A program made the position numbers and the translations under genes. 64,000 nt of DNA from Merluccius polli (lineage: Eukaryota > Chordata > Actinopteri > Gadiformes > Merlucciidae), in NCBI GenBank assembly GCA_030340625.1, contig JAOPHQ010000570.1:140001-204000 (forward strand), read 5' to 3'. Every line of letters begins with the position of its first letter. Position 1 is the first letter of the stretch. Under the pieces are notes generated by a model. That model ran no database searches, had not been told where the DNA came from, and worked only from the letters and a program-made list of their open reading frames with translations. Of this stretch, positions 11,843 to 24,417 are shown in pieces.

Positions 11843-12640
11843 TTACGCCTCCTGATCACCGCAGTCGTCCAGGGCCGTACTGCTACCTGTGGAGCCCAGG
11901 TGGTGAGAGGAGAGATGGGGTGAGAGGAGGAGGAGGAAGTGGGGGAGGGGGGGGGGGAGGGATGGGACACCACCAGCACCGTTACACCGACACCAGTGAA
12001 TACCCACCACCACCACCCACCCCACCCCAGTCTGCCCCCTATACATAACGGACATCTTTACCACACTATAATAGGGAGGGGGGAGTGGATGGGGGGGGGG
12101 GGGGGGGGGTTAAAAGGTGCAATGAGGTCAAAGCAGGTGCTCAGTGTTGCTACACATGCAGCTAGCAAGGAGTTAGTGATGGAGAGTCGTAGAGGATCTC
12201 AGGGACGACGATGTTTATGTATACAGAGAGAGGGGAGAGGAGAGGAGAGGAGAAAAGAGAGTCTACATATTCCCATCACGTGGTTTTCACGGTCTCATAA
12301 CACGATGACGACCGGGTTTAGTGTGGGCTTGAACACAGAGGTGAGTGATGTCCCGGTACAACACTGTGATTCAGTATATGCTTTGACTGGCATATACTGT
12401 ATAGTTCAGGTCAGACGGCTATATGACGTTTAGCATCCAGATGCAGACCATTTGTTACATGCGGTATGTCACTCATGATTGAGGTTAATAAATGGTTCGA
12501 CCTTTCGGTGTCGTTCTTGATGCAATTTGGGGGATTTTTTTGAGTCAGTTAACCAATAAAATGGGAATGTAGAGTAAAAGTTCACGTTCACGGTTTCTTT
12601 TTCTTTCTCTATGTACTTTTATCCCCTTTATCCAACCATG

Positions 12641-12688
<48 letters not shown>

Positions 12689-15600
12689 TCACACACATAC
12701 ACACATACACACACTTTTTGCCAGGGCCAGGCAGCCTAGAACTGCAAAGTAGCTGACATTGTTGGAAGCCCCGGGAGAGAGAAGAGGCTTTAAGGTAGTA
12801 AATGGAGCTATATGTGATCTTGCAGCGTTTCATTTCCAAATTCAACAGATTAAATACACCTACAGAAAAGTGGCACCTGGCATTATTTACATTTACATTT
12901 GGGGCATTTAGCAGACGCTTTTGTCCAAAGCGACTTACAATAAGTACATTTGTCAGAGGAAAGTGAAACAATATATCGCCGTCGGTACTGTAAGGATGTC
13001 ACCAGAACAAGTTTAAAGCACTCGTAATTGCTATAACGCTACACTCGCGCCCAGCTAGACCCAAGTGGAAAAAAAGTTGTTCGGATAAGCATTAGCAAAT
13101 ATAAAGACAGAAAACGTTAGGCATTGGACATTGTGACGTGCTCCTTTCAAACTACAATGATTATCCTTCAATGCAGACCGGTTTTCCTCCAAAAAGCTGG
13201 ATTTATTGATCTTTTGTGATAGCCAATACTTTGTTTCGCTACATATTTGGATAACGCTGCAGAGACTTTCCATTTTCACTTTATAAACTTTTTTGACTAA
13301 CGAGCCTCAGTCCTATTGCCTTTGAGTCGCGTTTTTTGAAGTGTCCTTGAAGATGACTTGGGGTGAGTGGAGAAAGTGACTACTTTAATATATGGCCATT
13401 ATTAATAGCCCCTTTATCTGCGGCATCATCACTGCCATCTGTCTAGCGGTCTGAGAGACAGCTGTGGTGGAGGAGTGGTGGTGGGTTGAAGGAGGTGTGT
13501 GTGAACCTGGCAACCCCGGTGTGAAGCACCCTGTCACCCTGTCACCCTGTCATTCTAGACAGGTAGAAGCCATGCCTGGAGGCTTGTGGCTGTGCAGAGA
13601 GGAATACTCCCAGCGGTCCTGTTCGTCGGTCATTTTCTTATTAGGTAAGAAAATGTGTTGATTAATGCAATTATTGCGCTGGAATTTTAGATGCAAAAAC
13701 ACCCTTTTATTGTTCTTTAAATTTAGGATCAATTGTTCTTTTAAAATTATACGCACATTTATAAAATATATACAAAACTACAACCGCGATATCGACTTAA
13801 CCGTCACACCCCCCAACATACAGATGTTATAGTTAGTATAAGCCGCAAGGACATTGCCAGCTTCCGCCTATTCAGTCATTCATTCTTTCATTCATCCGTT
13901 CATTAAGAGTGGCCAATGCTATACTAATATTACCATCATATGCTATTGTTATAACTACTACTAAATGCATGTATGGTAAAGCGTAGTTCTGGTTGGGTTA
14001 GGTTTGGGGATAGGTGCCTATTGGGTTAGGGTTAGGTGCGAAGGTGTCTTGTCAACATGCCACAGATGATGTCATCATTACCTCATGCAACACGGTACTA
14101 ACAGTAGTTCTCGATGGTGTCAAAGAATGAAAAGTTTACAGGGAACTCTGGGGGTTGGCCAGAGACAGAGACAGACAGGCAGAGAGACAGAGAGAGAGAC
14201 AGACAGAGAGACAGAGAGAGAGACAGAGAGACAGGCAGAGAGACGGAGAGCGAGACAGAGAGACGGGATGCACATGAGGGCATCATAAAAAAAGGAGGGG
14301 AAAAAAAAGAAGAGAAAGAGAAAATAGTCTTAGTTGGCGTGAAGAACTCAAAGTCAACAAGATATTGTTTTGTTAAAATTGTGGTTTGCTGTTCAATAAA
14401 GTTCAAGAGGAAGTAAAATGAAATGAAAAATAGAAAGTCATAGAAAATAGAAAGATTACTTAACAGATAGAAAGATAATTTGAAAGAGTAAAAAGATTTT
14501 TTTTAAAAACAGAAATAAAAATACTATTCATAATGATGAGTGTCTGAAGATTGGAAGGTCAATATGATTTCATCTTTGTCGACGCTATGCTTCAGAAGAC
14601 ACTAAACAGAGGAATGAGCGGCGTCTGTGTAGTGTGTGTGTGTGTGTGGGGGGGGGTACCTTGCGCTGAGTTCCTGTCGTTGAGCAGCTTGGTCTGGCTG
14701 TTGGGGAGGACCTTCACCTCAGGGGGCTCAGGACTCTGAGAGGCGCGCGATGACATCAACGCGTTCAAATACTGCAGACGAGTCACCTAAACACGCACAC
14801 ACACACACGATAAGCATGCCATTTGCCCGTTTAACTTGTTGAAATGTTCATTATTAAAGGGTCCCTGTTTTAACAAGAGGCGTGTGGTGGATTGGTCATT
14901 ACAAACCACCTCACAAAATGCGCCCGTTTGTGACATCACAAGTAGCGATGTGGCGCATCTGGGTGGACAGTTGCACATTTGTAATGATTTTGAAATGGAT
15001 TGTAATGGGGTAAAATACACACAGATAACAGAGATTGTTAGATTAACAGAGAGTTTGACATCGCAATAACTCTTCTTATTTTTCTTAACTTTCACTGCTT
15101 TAATGTTTGCTTCAAGGTTGCTTCTCACATCTTCTAAAAAAAACATTAACTGAGAGTTAATGTATCACTATTGAGCCATTTAGCAGACACTTTTACCCAA
15201 ACCGACGTACAATGAGTTTCAGATACATTATTAATGACAAGTCATGATCAGCAGCAGCAGGTATGGGCAAGTATGGGGACCTAGCACTAACCCAGGGTTT
15301 CCCACAGCTGTCTATGGGTGAGGCACAGTGCCTCCGCTAAATTAAATTTCACAATAAAAGGCCGTAGAAAAAAACCCTGACGTGCTCGTCCGTTCATGGC
15401 ATCTGCAATTAATTTGACAGAACATATAGCCTACTATTATAATACAATATAACATAGGCCAATATAATATACCGTGTAGCAGTCGTTTGCTGCCACACGC
15501 CACATAAGTGGCTTTTGCTGGGCCCTCAGACACAAAACACAGGCTGTTGTTGAATTAAATATCCATTTATTGGAGATGGCGAGATGTTATGCGCCGAGCA

Positions 15601-18259
15601 GATGGTACGTGCTGCCATCACAGAGCTCTCTCCTGAGTGTGTGTGGTGATAGCTGGTTTATCCCGGGTGCCATGACTGCTCTGTACCACATGTTTGCGGC
15701 CCCACCCAGCCAGAGTCTCAGTCTGACTCAGGCCAGGTGAGGCTGTAAACCAGCCATCAACCACACACACACTGCACATACCATAATTAACAGACTACAT
15801 CTATGAAATCAAACAGGTGGCAGGTCTCCGTGGAGACGGAGAGCTCTGTTTACGCACCGCATTCACATCCGATCGTTCATCCTCAAACAATGAGGTTCCC
15901 ATCGACAGAGGGAAAGTAGAAGCGTTTGTAGCGGCACCGTTCAGGGTCTAGAGGTGTTCCCTGCTGGAACCTAACAGGGTATCGCCTCTCTTGTTCCCCC
16001 GCTTTATTGCCATTGTTTTCGGCGTTTCAGTTGTCTTGGAGCGCAAGACAACTGACACATTCGTTCCCCGCCGAAGATCACGTGAATATAGAGAGTAAAC
16101 ATGGACGGCTCATTGACCGTTTAGAGACTTCTTAAGATTTCCATTGCGGAGCATTCACCCATCAACATTTCTAGTTGTAGAGCTCTCATTAGATCCAACA
16201 TGAAATACGTCTCCTTGTGAAGCATTGGTTGTCTTAATAATTATTAAAATAATGATTTTCTCTCACCTATTTATTATTTAAGGTGCTGCAGGTTAGACCA
16301 ATACTCATATTATGCAAGAGCTATCATTTAAATGTAATTAGTTAGAAATGCCATAGCCATCTGTCAGCTATATTAGTGGGTGAAATGCTGGACTATCCTA
16401 TACCCTCCAGAAACAGTCCGGGTTACAACTCTAATGGTTAGGGTGGGTGGGGGGTGGGGGGGGGGGGGGGGTTGCGTTACCCGTATGAGCTGCAGGTCAG
16501 TTAGGGCGCGTACAGTGTAGTCTGGACAGTAGCTGGAGGGGCTGGCGGCTTCGCCCAGCTCGAAGGGGTCCCTGGGGGAGAAGCGCTGAGTCGACACCGG
16601 GGACTGGTGCACTGCGACGATGACCAACATAAAAAACACACAAGTGCAGATTAACACACACACACACACACACACACCATGGTTACATATTAACAAACAT
16701 AGAATCAAATCCCTGACAGGAAATCCTCCCATCCAACCCCAAATTTCCTGACTCTCAAATAAAACCCCATCGTGAGTCATAAAGTATCTTTTATGTCTTA
16801 TGCTGTCTGCAATGTGGGTGTCACAGCAGCAGAATTGTTGCAGTCAAATAATTTTCGATAAAGATACAACAAGAATGTGCAAAGAACAGAAATGTATTAA
16901 AAAAAAGATATCTTTATAGAAAATATGAGTAGAAGAATTTAAATATATAGGCAGTTATGCAGAAATAAACAAACATATGTACTTACAAATAAACTGTCAG
17001 TGAGATTAACGCATTGTTGTAAATAAATAGTCATGGACAGCATGTATCATTATATTCGGCTAACTTCAAAGATCATTTTAAAAGGGGCTGTAGACAACTT
17101 TTCAACTTTTTCCACCCTAGTGTTTCAAAGTGGTATTATTTTTTATTTTTTTTATTTATTTTTTTTATTAAGACAAACCGGATCGCTTTGCGTTTCCTCA
17201 GACCACAAATAACACAACGCGCATTTGTTTGGAAATCTCGGCGAAAGAAATGACCAACGCTCACTGAGGAGGTAAAGTGAAATTGTGAAATCATTGTATT
17301 TGGGAACAGGCAAAAGCTATTGTAATAATGTGCATTGCATAGTAATACCATAGTTTGAGTATTGCTTCGCACAAACGAGTATCGGCAGCAGGGGTTGGCG
17401 TCGGGGTGGAGAAGGGATTAGAAGAAAACATTAGGAGGAAAACCGTGAGTTTATTCATTCATTTAGTCCATAATGGAGACATGAAAGCAGATACAAATTC
17501 TTTAGTATGTGTTGAGAAAAGTGAACTGGGTTGGTAGCCTGACCTGGCGAGTCGCGACATGAGGATTATTCAGGTAGTATACGCAATGCTACTAAAACGT
17601 AGCGTATGACAAGTAGTGTCATCAGATTGGCTTTACTTTGGTTGTTCCACCGTCTGCCAATTCCACTATTGGGGATAGCTAATGGGGATAGCTAATGGTG
17701 ATAGCTACCGATAGCTAGCGGGTAAACAAAAGCGCTATTCCTCCTGGTTTGGTCGTTTTCTTTGTGCCATAAAGGGAGCCTTCATTGTTCCCGGGAGATG
17801 GTACCCGGTGGCAGACAGAGCTGCATAGCGAAAGTGAGGCCTATTGGGAAGCTAAGGGAACCCATCTAAACTAGATGGGTAATTATTATTCTGTAGCCAT
17901 TACACGGTGCAATCAACATTTACTTCATATTGATACACGATAAAGCAAAAAAGTTGTCTACAGGGCCTTTAATGTACTTGTATGCATAGAATTGAGTCTA
18001 AAAACCACGTTAGTTCCCGTTGTACCTGAAGAGGGCGCCGTGAGTGCAGAAACGCCGTAATATGTGAACGCGCCATTCTCAAACTTCAGCCCCTCTTTCC
18101 CGATCTCCACCTCCACGCGACCCTGAGGACACACAAGCGTAGCGTAGTTTGGGATGAATTCAACATTCCTGTATTTACTTCGGCTGTCCTTGTACAATTA
18201 AAACATGAAACTGTCCCCCAGGTGGGTGTTACACACTGGTAGTAGATGAGGTGTCATAA

Positions 18260-18299
<40 letters not shown>

Positions 18300-21200
18300 T
18301 GTAAAGCACTTTGGGTGTCTTGAGAGCGCTCTATAAATGCAATGAATGATAATTATTATAATTATTTTATGTACCTGCAAAATCTGCCTGCTCAAATACA
18401 AACATTACACATTACGAGATTTGCACAAATCCACCATTTTTTTTACTTTTTACAATAATAATTACCAAACAATAAAAAAACAACCGTTTAATACATTCTT
18501 AAACACATCCAATACCTGCAGCAGGAGGATGAAATAGTCAACAGGGTGGTTGCGCGTGTACAGGTAGTGCTCTGGACTCAGCCTGTTGCTGGGGTCAAAG
18601 TGCACTTCCTGGTTCACGCTGGGATGGCGGAGGAGGTGGAACAGGACCCTCTCAGACACGCGGCCCGGACTGAAATGCTCCACTTCTGCAGAGGTCAGAG
18701 GTCAGAGGCGAGAGGTCAGAAAACAGACACTGCTGTACCGGTCTGAACAGAAGCTCACTCTGGTCACTGGTCTTTAACAGTAAACCTTTGGAGACAAAAA
18801 TGTCTAAAACAACTGAAACAGTTGACGGCAGAGCAAAGATAAACTATATTTAGCATGGCAAGTAACACTGTATTCGTTTGGACAAAAGTTACTTGTGAAT
18901 GAATGAATGATTCATTCAATGCCTTGCACAGTACTCCGGCCAGTCATACTCAATAGTTGAAAACAGTGCACAAAATCATTTCTTTATCAAACTATGTGAC
19001 ACCAAGACATCATCCACCTGAATAATGTTTCCTAAACTTGCTTCCCATGTTTTGTTACTGTTACCTCATCAATAACAGACTGAGACTAAAAATAAATAAT
19101 GACTTTGATTTGACAAAAACAATGTGATTGCCCATGACTATAACAAACTATGCATGCAGCAGTATAGATGTGTTATATAGAATATGAACACTGGATATGG
19201 CACATAGAGAGCGGAAACACTCTTACTGAACATTAAGATGACTTCGTTTTCATCGTGAGAACTGACTGTAATGACTAATCCGGCCAGAACTACTCAACTT
19301 TCCTCAACCTTCACCCCTTCAGCCCAACTGGGACCACAGAATCATTAGAAGCACCGTGTTAAACGGTTACCGATTGCCTGCCCCCATTTTACAATCTTAC
19401 AATGTGTGCTGCTGTCGCAACAGAATTTACACTCGGGGATGAACAACTTACCCATCTGTCATCCATCCATCTCTCTATCCATCTATATATACCATCTTCT
19501 ATCTATCCATCTCTCTATCCATCTATCCATCCATCTATATATACCCATCTTCTATCTATCTCTCTATCCATCTATATATACCATCTTCTATCTATCCATC
19601 TCTCTATCCATCTATCCGTCCATCTATATATACCCATCTTCTATCTATCTCTCTATCCATCTATATATACCCATCTTCTATCCTTCTCTATCCACCACTT
19701 AATTTCTTTTAGCGTAAAAGGTTTTCACTTCTAATATGATAAATATAAATGAATTAATAAAACAAAGTTTTGCGCCCGGAGCTTGGCCTGCTGCAGGAAG
19801 GTGGTTGGGTGGGTGGGTGGGGCACAATAAAGCATTTGGGGGTACCCCCCCCCCAACAACCACAATGTACTTTTAGAACGCTGCCTTTACCTGCCAGAGT
19901 AACAGAATCGACTGGCCAATCCATTGTTTTAATATGCAACGCTGAATTTATTTACCTGCCTAATGGTCAAACCCCCCCCCCCCCCCCCCTCATGCTACTT
20001 GGTGCTGAACCGGGGGGGGGGGGGGGTGTCCTACCTCTGGAGAGGAAGCGGTGCGTGGCCAGCAGGAGCTGGGGGGAGGTGCGGACCTTGGGCTCCCCCT
20101 CCGGGAGCTTGAAGAGGGAGAACTCCTCGTGGGCGACCGTCCGCGGCTCGATGGCCATCTCCAGGGGAGCCAGCGGACGCTTCACCTTCATGTCCACTGG
20201 AGAGGGGGAGGACGACGTCAGTTAACATTACTGTAACACACGACTACAGTTGGCTACCAACTACGAAAATACTGCCGGGTGATTTCCGATAACAGATGGT
20301 TTGCAACCAATGTACTTTATTGTAAAACTACCGTTGGTTTTGACAAAATCCTGTTACTACAAAACTAATGTTGGTTGATATCCGATGAATACTACATAAC
20401 TATTGTTTTATGCATTATACGTCTGCCCATTCGGCACCTTCTGCACTCCTAACCATCCCTCTTCCGTGATCGTTCTTAAGCTTTATCCCCGAGGACAGCA
20501 ACGGGGATTGAGGGCTACACAAATAATACTGACTTGACTACAAAACTTCTGTTGGTTGATATCTGACAGCTACACTTACTTTAAAATGACTACAAAACTA
20601 TTGAAACAGAATCAGAATCACAATGTGATTTGTTGCGAGGATGTGTGAAGTATTGCCGAGATCAACTTGCTATTGAAATAGAAAGGACCGTCTTACTGTA
20701 ACCATCGGATTCGTCCAGGATCTCTGATTTGATGATCTCCTCGATGACATCCTCCAGGGTGACCAATCCCAGCACCTCGTAGAACGGATCCCCCTCCCCT
20801 TCGTTGTTCACCTTCTGGACGATGGCCAGGTGGGAGTTTCCTGAGAGAAGATGATTGACAGGGGAGAGGTCAAATGACTGGACAGCGAAAACTTCAGTGA
20901 CTTCCACTTCCAACTCAACGGGTTTGAGCAGAAAACAGTTCAAACCCCCAACGCCCACAGTCTACCTAAAGGTATCCGTGGCAACATGCCCTAACCCCTA
21001 CCTGCTCCTTAATAACAATAGAACAAACATTGCAAGTTACGTTGGATAAAACCATCTGCTAAATGACTAGGAATAGGAAAGAGGGACTTGATAAGGGCTT
21101 TGTTGTCAACAACAAATTGATTTCATTGCAACAATGTTAAGTTAAACATTGTTAAACAGCTTTCTGATTACATTAAAAAAAAAGAAAAATGTCAACACAT

Positions 21201-22793
21201 TTATTTATAAATGAAGATGACGTAACCTAACTGAAAATATTTGCTTATTGTGTCTTCATGAGATATTTTGAGACCTCATCCGCCATAACTGACAAGAAAT
21301 TACGTCCATAATCTCTCATCCAAACTGCTCAAGACCTGACCTGGTTCTGCAATGAGAAACCCATTTGCCTAAATGGATTTTCTTGTCAAAAGGAGACCTT
21401 TAACGTAATGAAGAACACGACTGGATGGATCCACAACATGAGCGTGAGCTACTCTCAGGCTCCGCACAAGATCCTGGAGACAAATGTTCCCTGCCAGGTA
21501 TGACTTGAGTCCTCCTCAATCACAAAGTCTAACTACAAGACATCAGGTCTGAACAGTAGTCCTTAACAGTAGACTGTTATGATTTAAATGAAACAGTGGA
21601 AACGTTAGAAAGACATGCAAAGAAAACGTGCATTTCCCAAGGCCAGCCAAACACAGTAGACATTTTTCACAGGACAAAAAAAAAATAGACAGACGTATTT
21701 GGCGACACGTTTACGTGGAAGTTATATACGACGCCGCCATGAGCACACACACACCTTTCTTGAACTCCTCCAGCATGGCGTCGAGTTTGGTGTCGTTGAA
21801 GACGAAGTGCAGCGGGTGGTTGTAGAACTTGGTGATGGTGGTCATGGGAGTGCAGTCGTCCGGGTCCACCAGCGCCAGGTCCTTCACGTACAGGATCTCC
21901 ACGATGTTGGATCTGGGGGGAGAAAAAAAAGACATTTTAACATTGACCCCACAAACGTTTCGGACAAGCCCTTGTAGAAGAAGGGCGTCTCGCCGGAAAC
22001 GTTCGTGTGGCAACGTTAAAAACGTCAAATTGGAGTTAGGGCCGGGCAATACGGTCAAAATCCCGATACAGGTCATTTAATATCTCGATAGTGATATATA
22101 TCACGATTAAACAGAATTCTGATTCTGTTTAAACAGTTTTGTAGTAATTCTATATAAAATCGCCGCATGCTTATTTTTGGATACTCCTGTGTGAATTCAA
22201 TATTTGACAACAGTATTCTCTCATATGGGGGAACGGCGGTCTGGTTAAGATGTTTGACTCCCCACCGAAAGGTTCTGGGTTCGAACCCCAACGTCCTGAA
22301 GGTATCCTTCAGCAAGATGTCCGACCCCTACCTGCTCCTTAATGACGCGTCACACAAACACAAATCGTGTCGCTTTGGGACAAACGTCTCCGCCGAATGA
22401 CTGAATACTAAAACAGTAAATATAAAAAGGATGCTTTGGTTTCCATTGGTCTCAGATGGATTGGAGACGGAGAGCACACCGCTCACCTCTCCTCCTCGTA
22501 GATGGGGACGCGGGTGTAGCCGCTCTGCATGATGTCAGACATGGTGGAGAAGTCCAGGGTGGCGGTGCTGGGCAGCATGAAGCACTCCTTCAGGGGGGTG
22601 AGGATGTCCTCCACCGTCTTGCTGCGCAGCGCCCCGCGGCTAAACTCCTCCTTCACAAACTCACTGGCGGCACGAAACGAGCGCACCGCGGGGGAACAAG
22701 GGAGACAGGTAAGAGGAGATGAGCCAACAGCGACGGATGCCAGTGGGGAAATAAAGGACTATGGTAGAGGTCAAACAAGCAGGGATGATTAAT

Positions 22794-22879
<86 letters not shown>

Positions 22880-24342
22880 TTTTAAAATGTATTTGTAGTA
22901 GTTTGTTGGTTTACAATGTGTACATTTAATTAATGAAGCAGTTTAGCTACCTGTGCATGTCATATTACCGGTCATTAGTTACCAATATCTAGTAACCTAA
23001 CCTATAGGGGTCGTTAGTTACTTGTAACTACAGTTAGTTACCAATTATAGTTAGCAAGCTGTACCTGTCAGTAGTTACCTATAGTTAGTTAGCTACCTGT
23101 CACTAGTTAGTTAGTAAGTTACCTATAGTTAGTTCCTGCCGTTAGTTATCTAGAGTAAGTTAGTTATCGTTGTTAGTTGTACATGAAGTTAGTTACCGGT
23201 ACCCGATACTAGTTACCCATAGTGAGTTGGTTACCTGTAGGGGTCGTTGCTGGTCAGGTTACCTGATACTAGTTACCCATAGTGAGTTGTTTACCTGTTG
23301 GGGTCAGTGCTGGTCCGGTTACCTGATACTAGTTACCCATAGTGGGTTGGTTACCTGTAGGGGTCGGTGCTGGTCAGGTTACCTGATACTAGTTACCCAT
23401 AGTGAGTTGGTTACCTGTAGGCGTTGGTGCTGGGCAGGTTACCTGATACTAGTTACCAATAGTGGGTTGGTTACCTGTAGGGGTTGGTGCTGGGCAGGTT
23501 ACCTGATACTAGTTACCCATAGTGGGTTGGTTACCTGTAGGTGTCGGTGCTGGTCAGGTTACCTGATACTAGTTACCCATAGTGGGTTGGTTACCTGTAG
23601 GGGTTGGTGCTGGGCAGGTTACCTGATACTAGTTACCCATAGTGGGTTGGTTACCTGTAGGGGTTGGTGCTGGGCAGGTTACCTGATACTAGTTACCCAT
23701 AGTGAGTTGGGTACCTGTAGGGGTCGGTGCTGGTCAGGTTACCTGATACTAGTTACCCATAGTGGGTTGGTTACCTATAGGGGTTGGTGCTGGGCAGGTT
23801 ACCTGATACTAGTTACCCATAGTGAGTTGGTTACCTGCTGGTCAGGTTACCTGACACTAGTCACCCATAGTGAGTTGGGTACCTGTAGGGGTTGGTGCTG
23901 GTCAGGTTACCTGATACTAGTTACCCATAGTGGGTTGGTTACCTGTAGGGGTTGGTGCTGGTCAGGTTACCTGATACTAGTTACCCATAGTGGGTTGGTT
24001 ACCTGTAGGGGTCGTTGACGCTGCTGCGGACCATCTCCATGGCCCTCTCCCGGATGCCACAGGTGCTGATGTCCCTCCGGAGCGCCAGGTCCAGGATGAG
24101 GCCCAGCGGACAGGACAGCGGACAGGTGAGCACCATGCACATCTGGGCCACCCAGGTGAGGCCCGGCGCCATCTGGAAGCCGTAACCCGACGACACGATG
24201 TGTGGCACCAACTCCGCCAGCAGGAAGATGAGGAAGCCGCTGGCGAACACGGCCGGGGCGATGGAGCCGATGGCCTTGTACAGCAACACCCCCAGAACCG
24301 AGTGACCCAGGGCGCACAGAAACACCAGGGAACACACCTGGG

Positions 24343-24417
<75 letters not shown>

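Noticed and set aside
22226..22300. tRNA gene
   Set aside because: A and B boxes are present but no complete cloverleaf is evident and the sequence continues into a SINE body and tail found elsewhere in the window.
23221..24002. CRISPR-like direct repeats
   Set aside because: Contiguous 60-bp tandem units with no unique spacers, in a vertebrate intron.
23170..24018. 282-residue plus-strand open frame of regular 20-residue repeats
   Set aside because: Pure product of the 60-bp (20 x 3) minisatellite in a cnnm3 intron; no family resemblance or start context.
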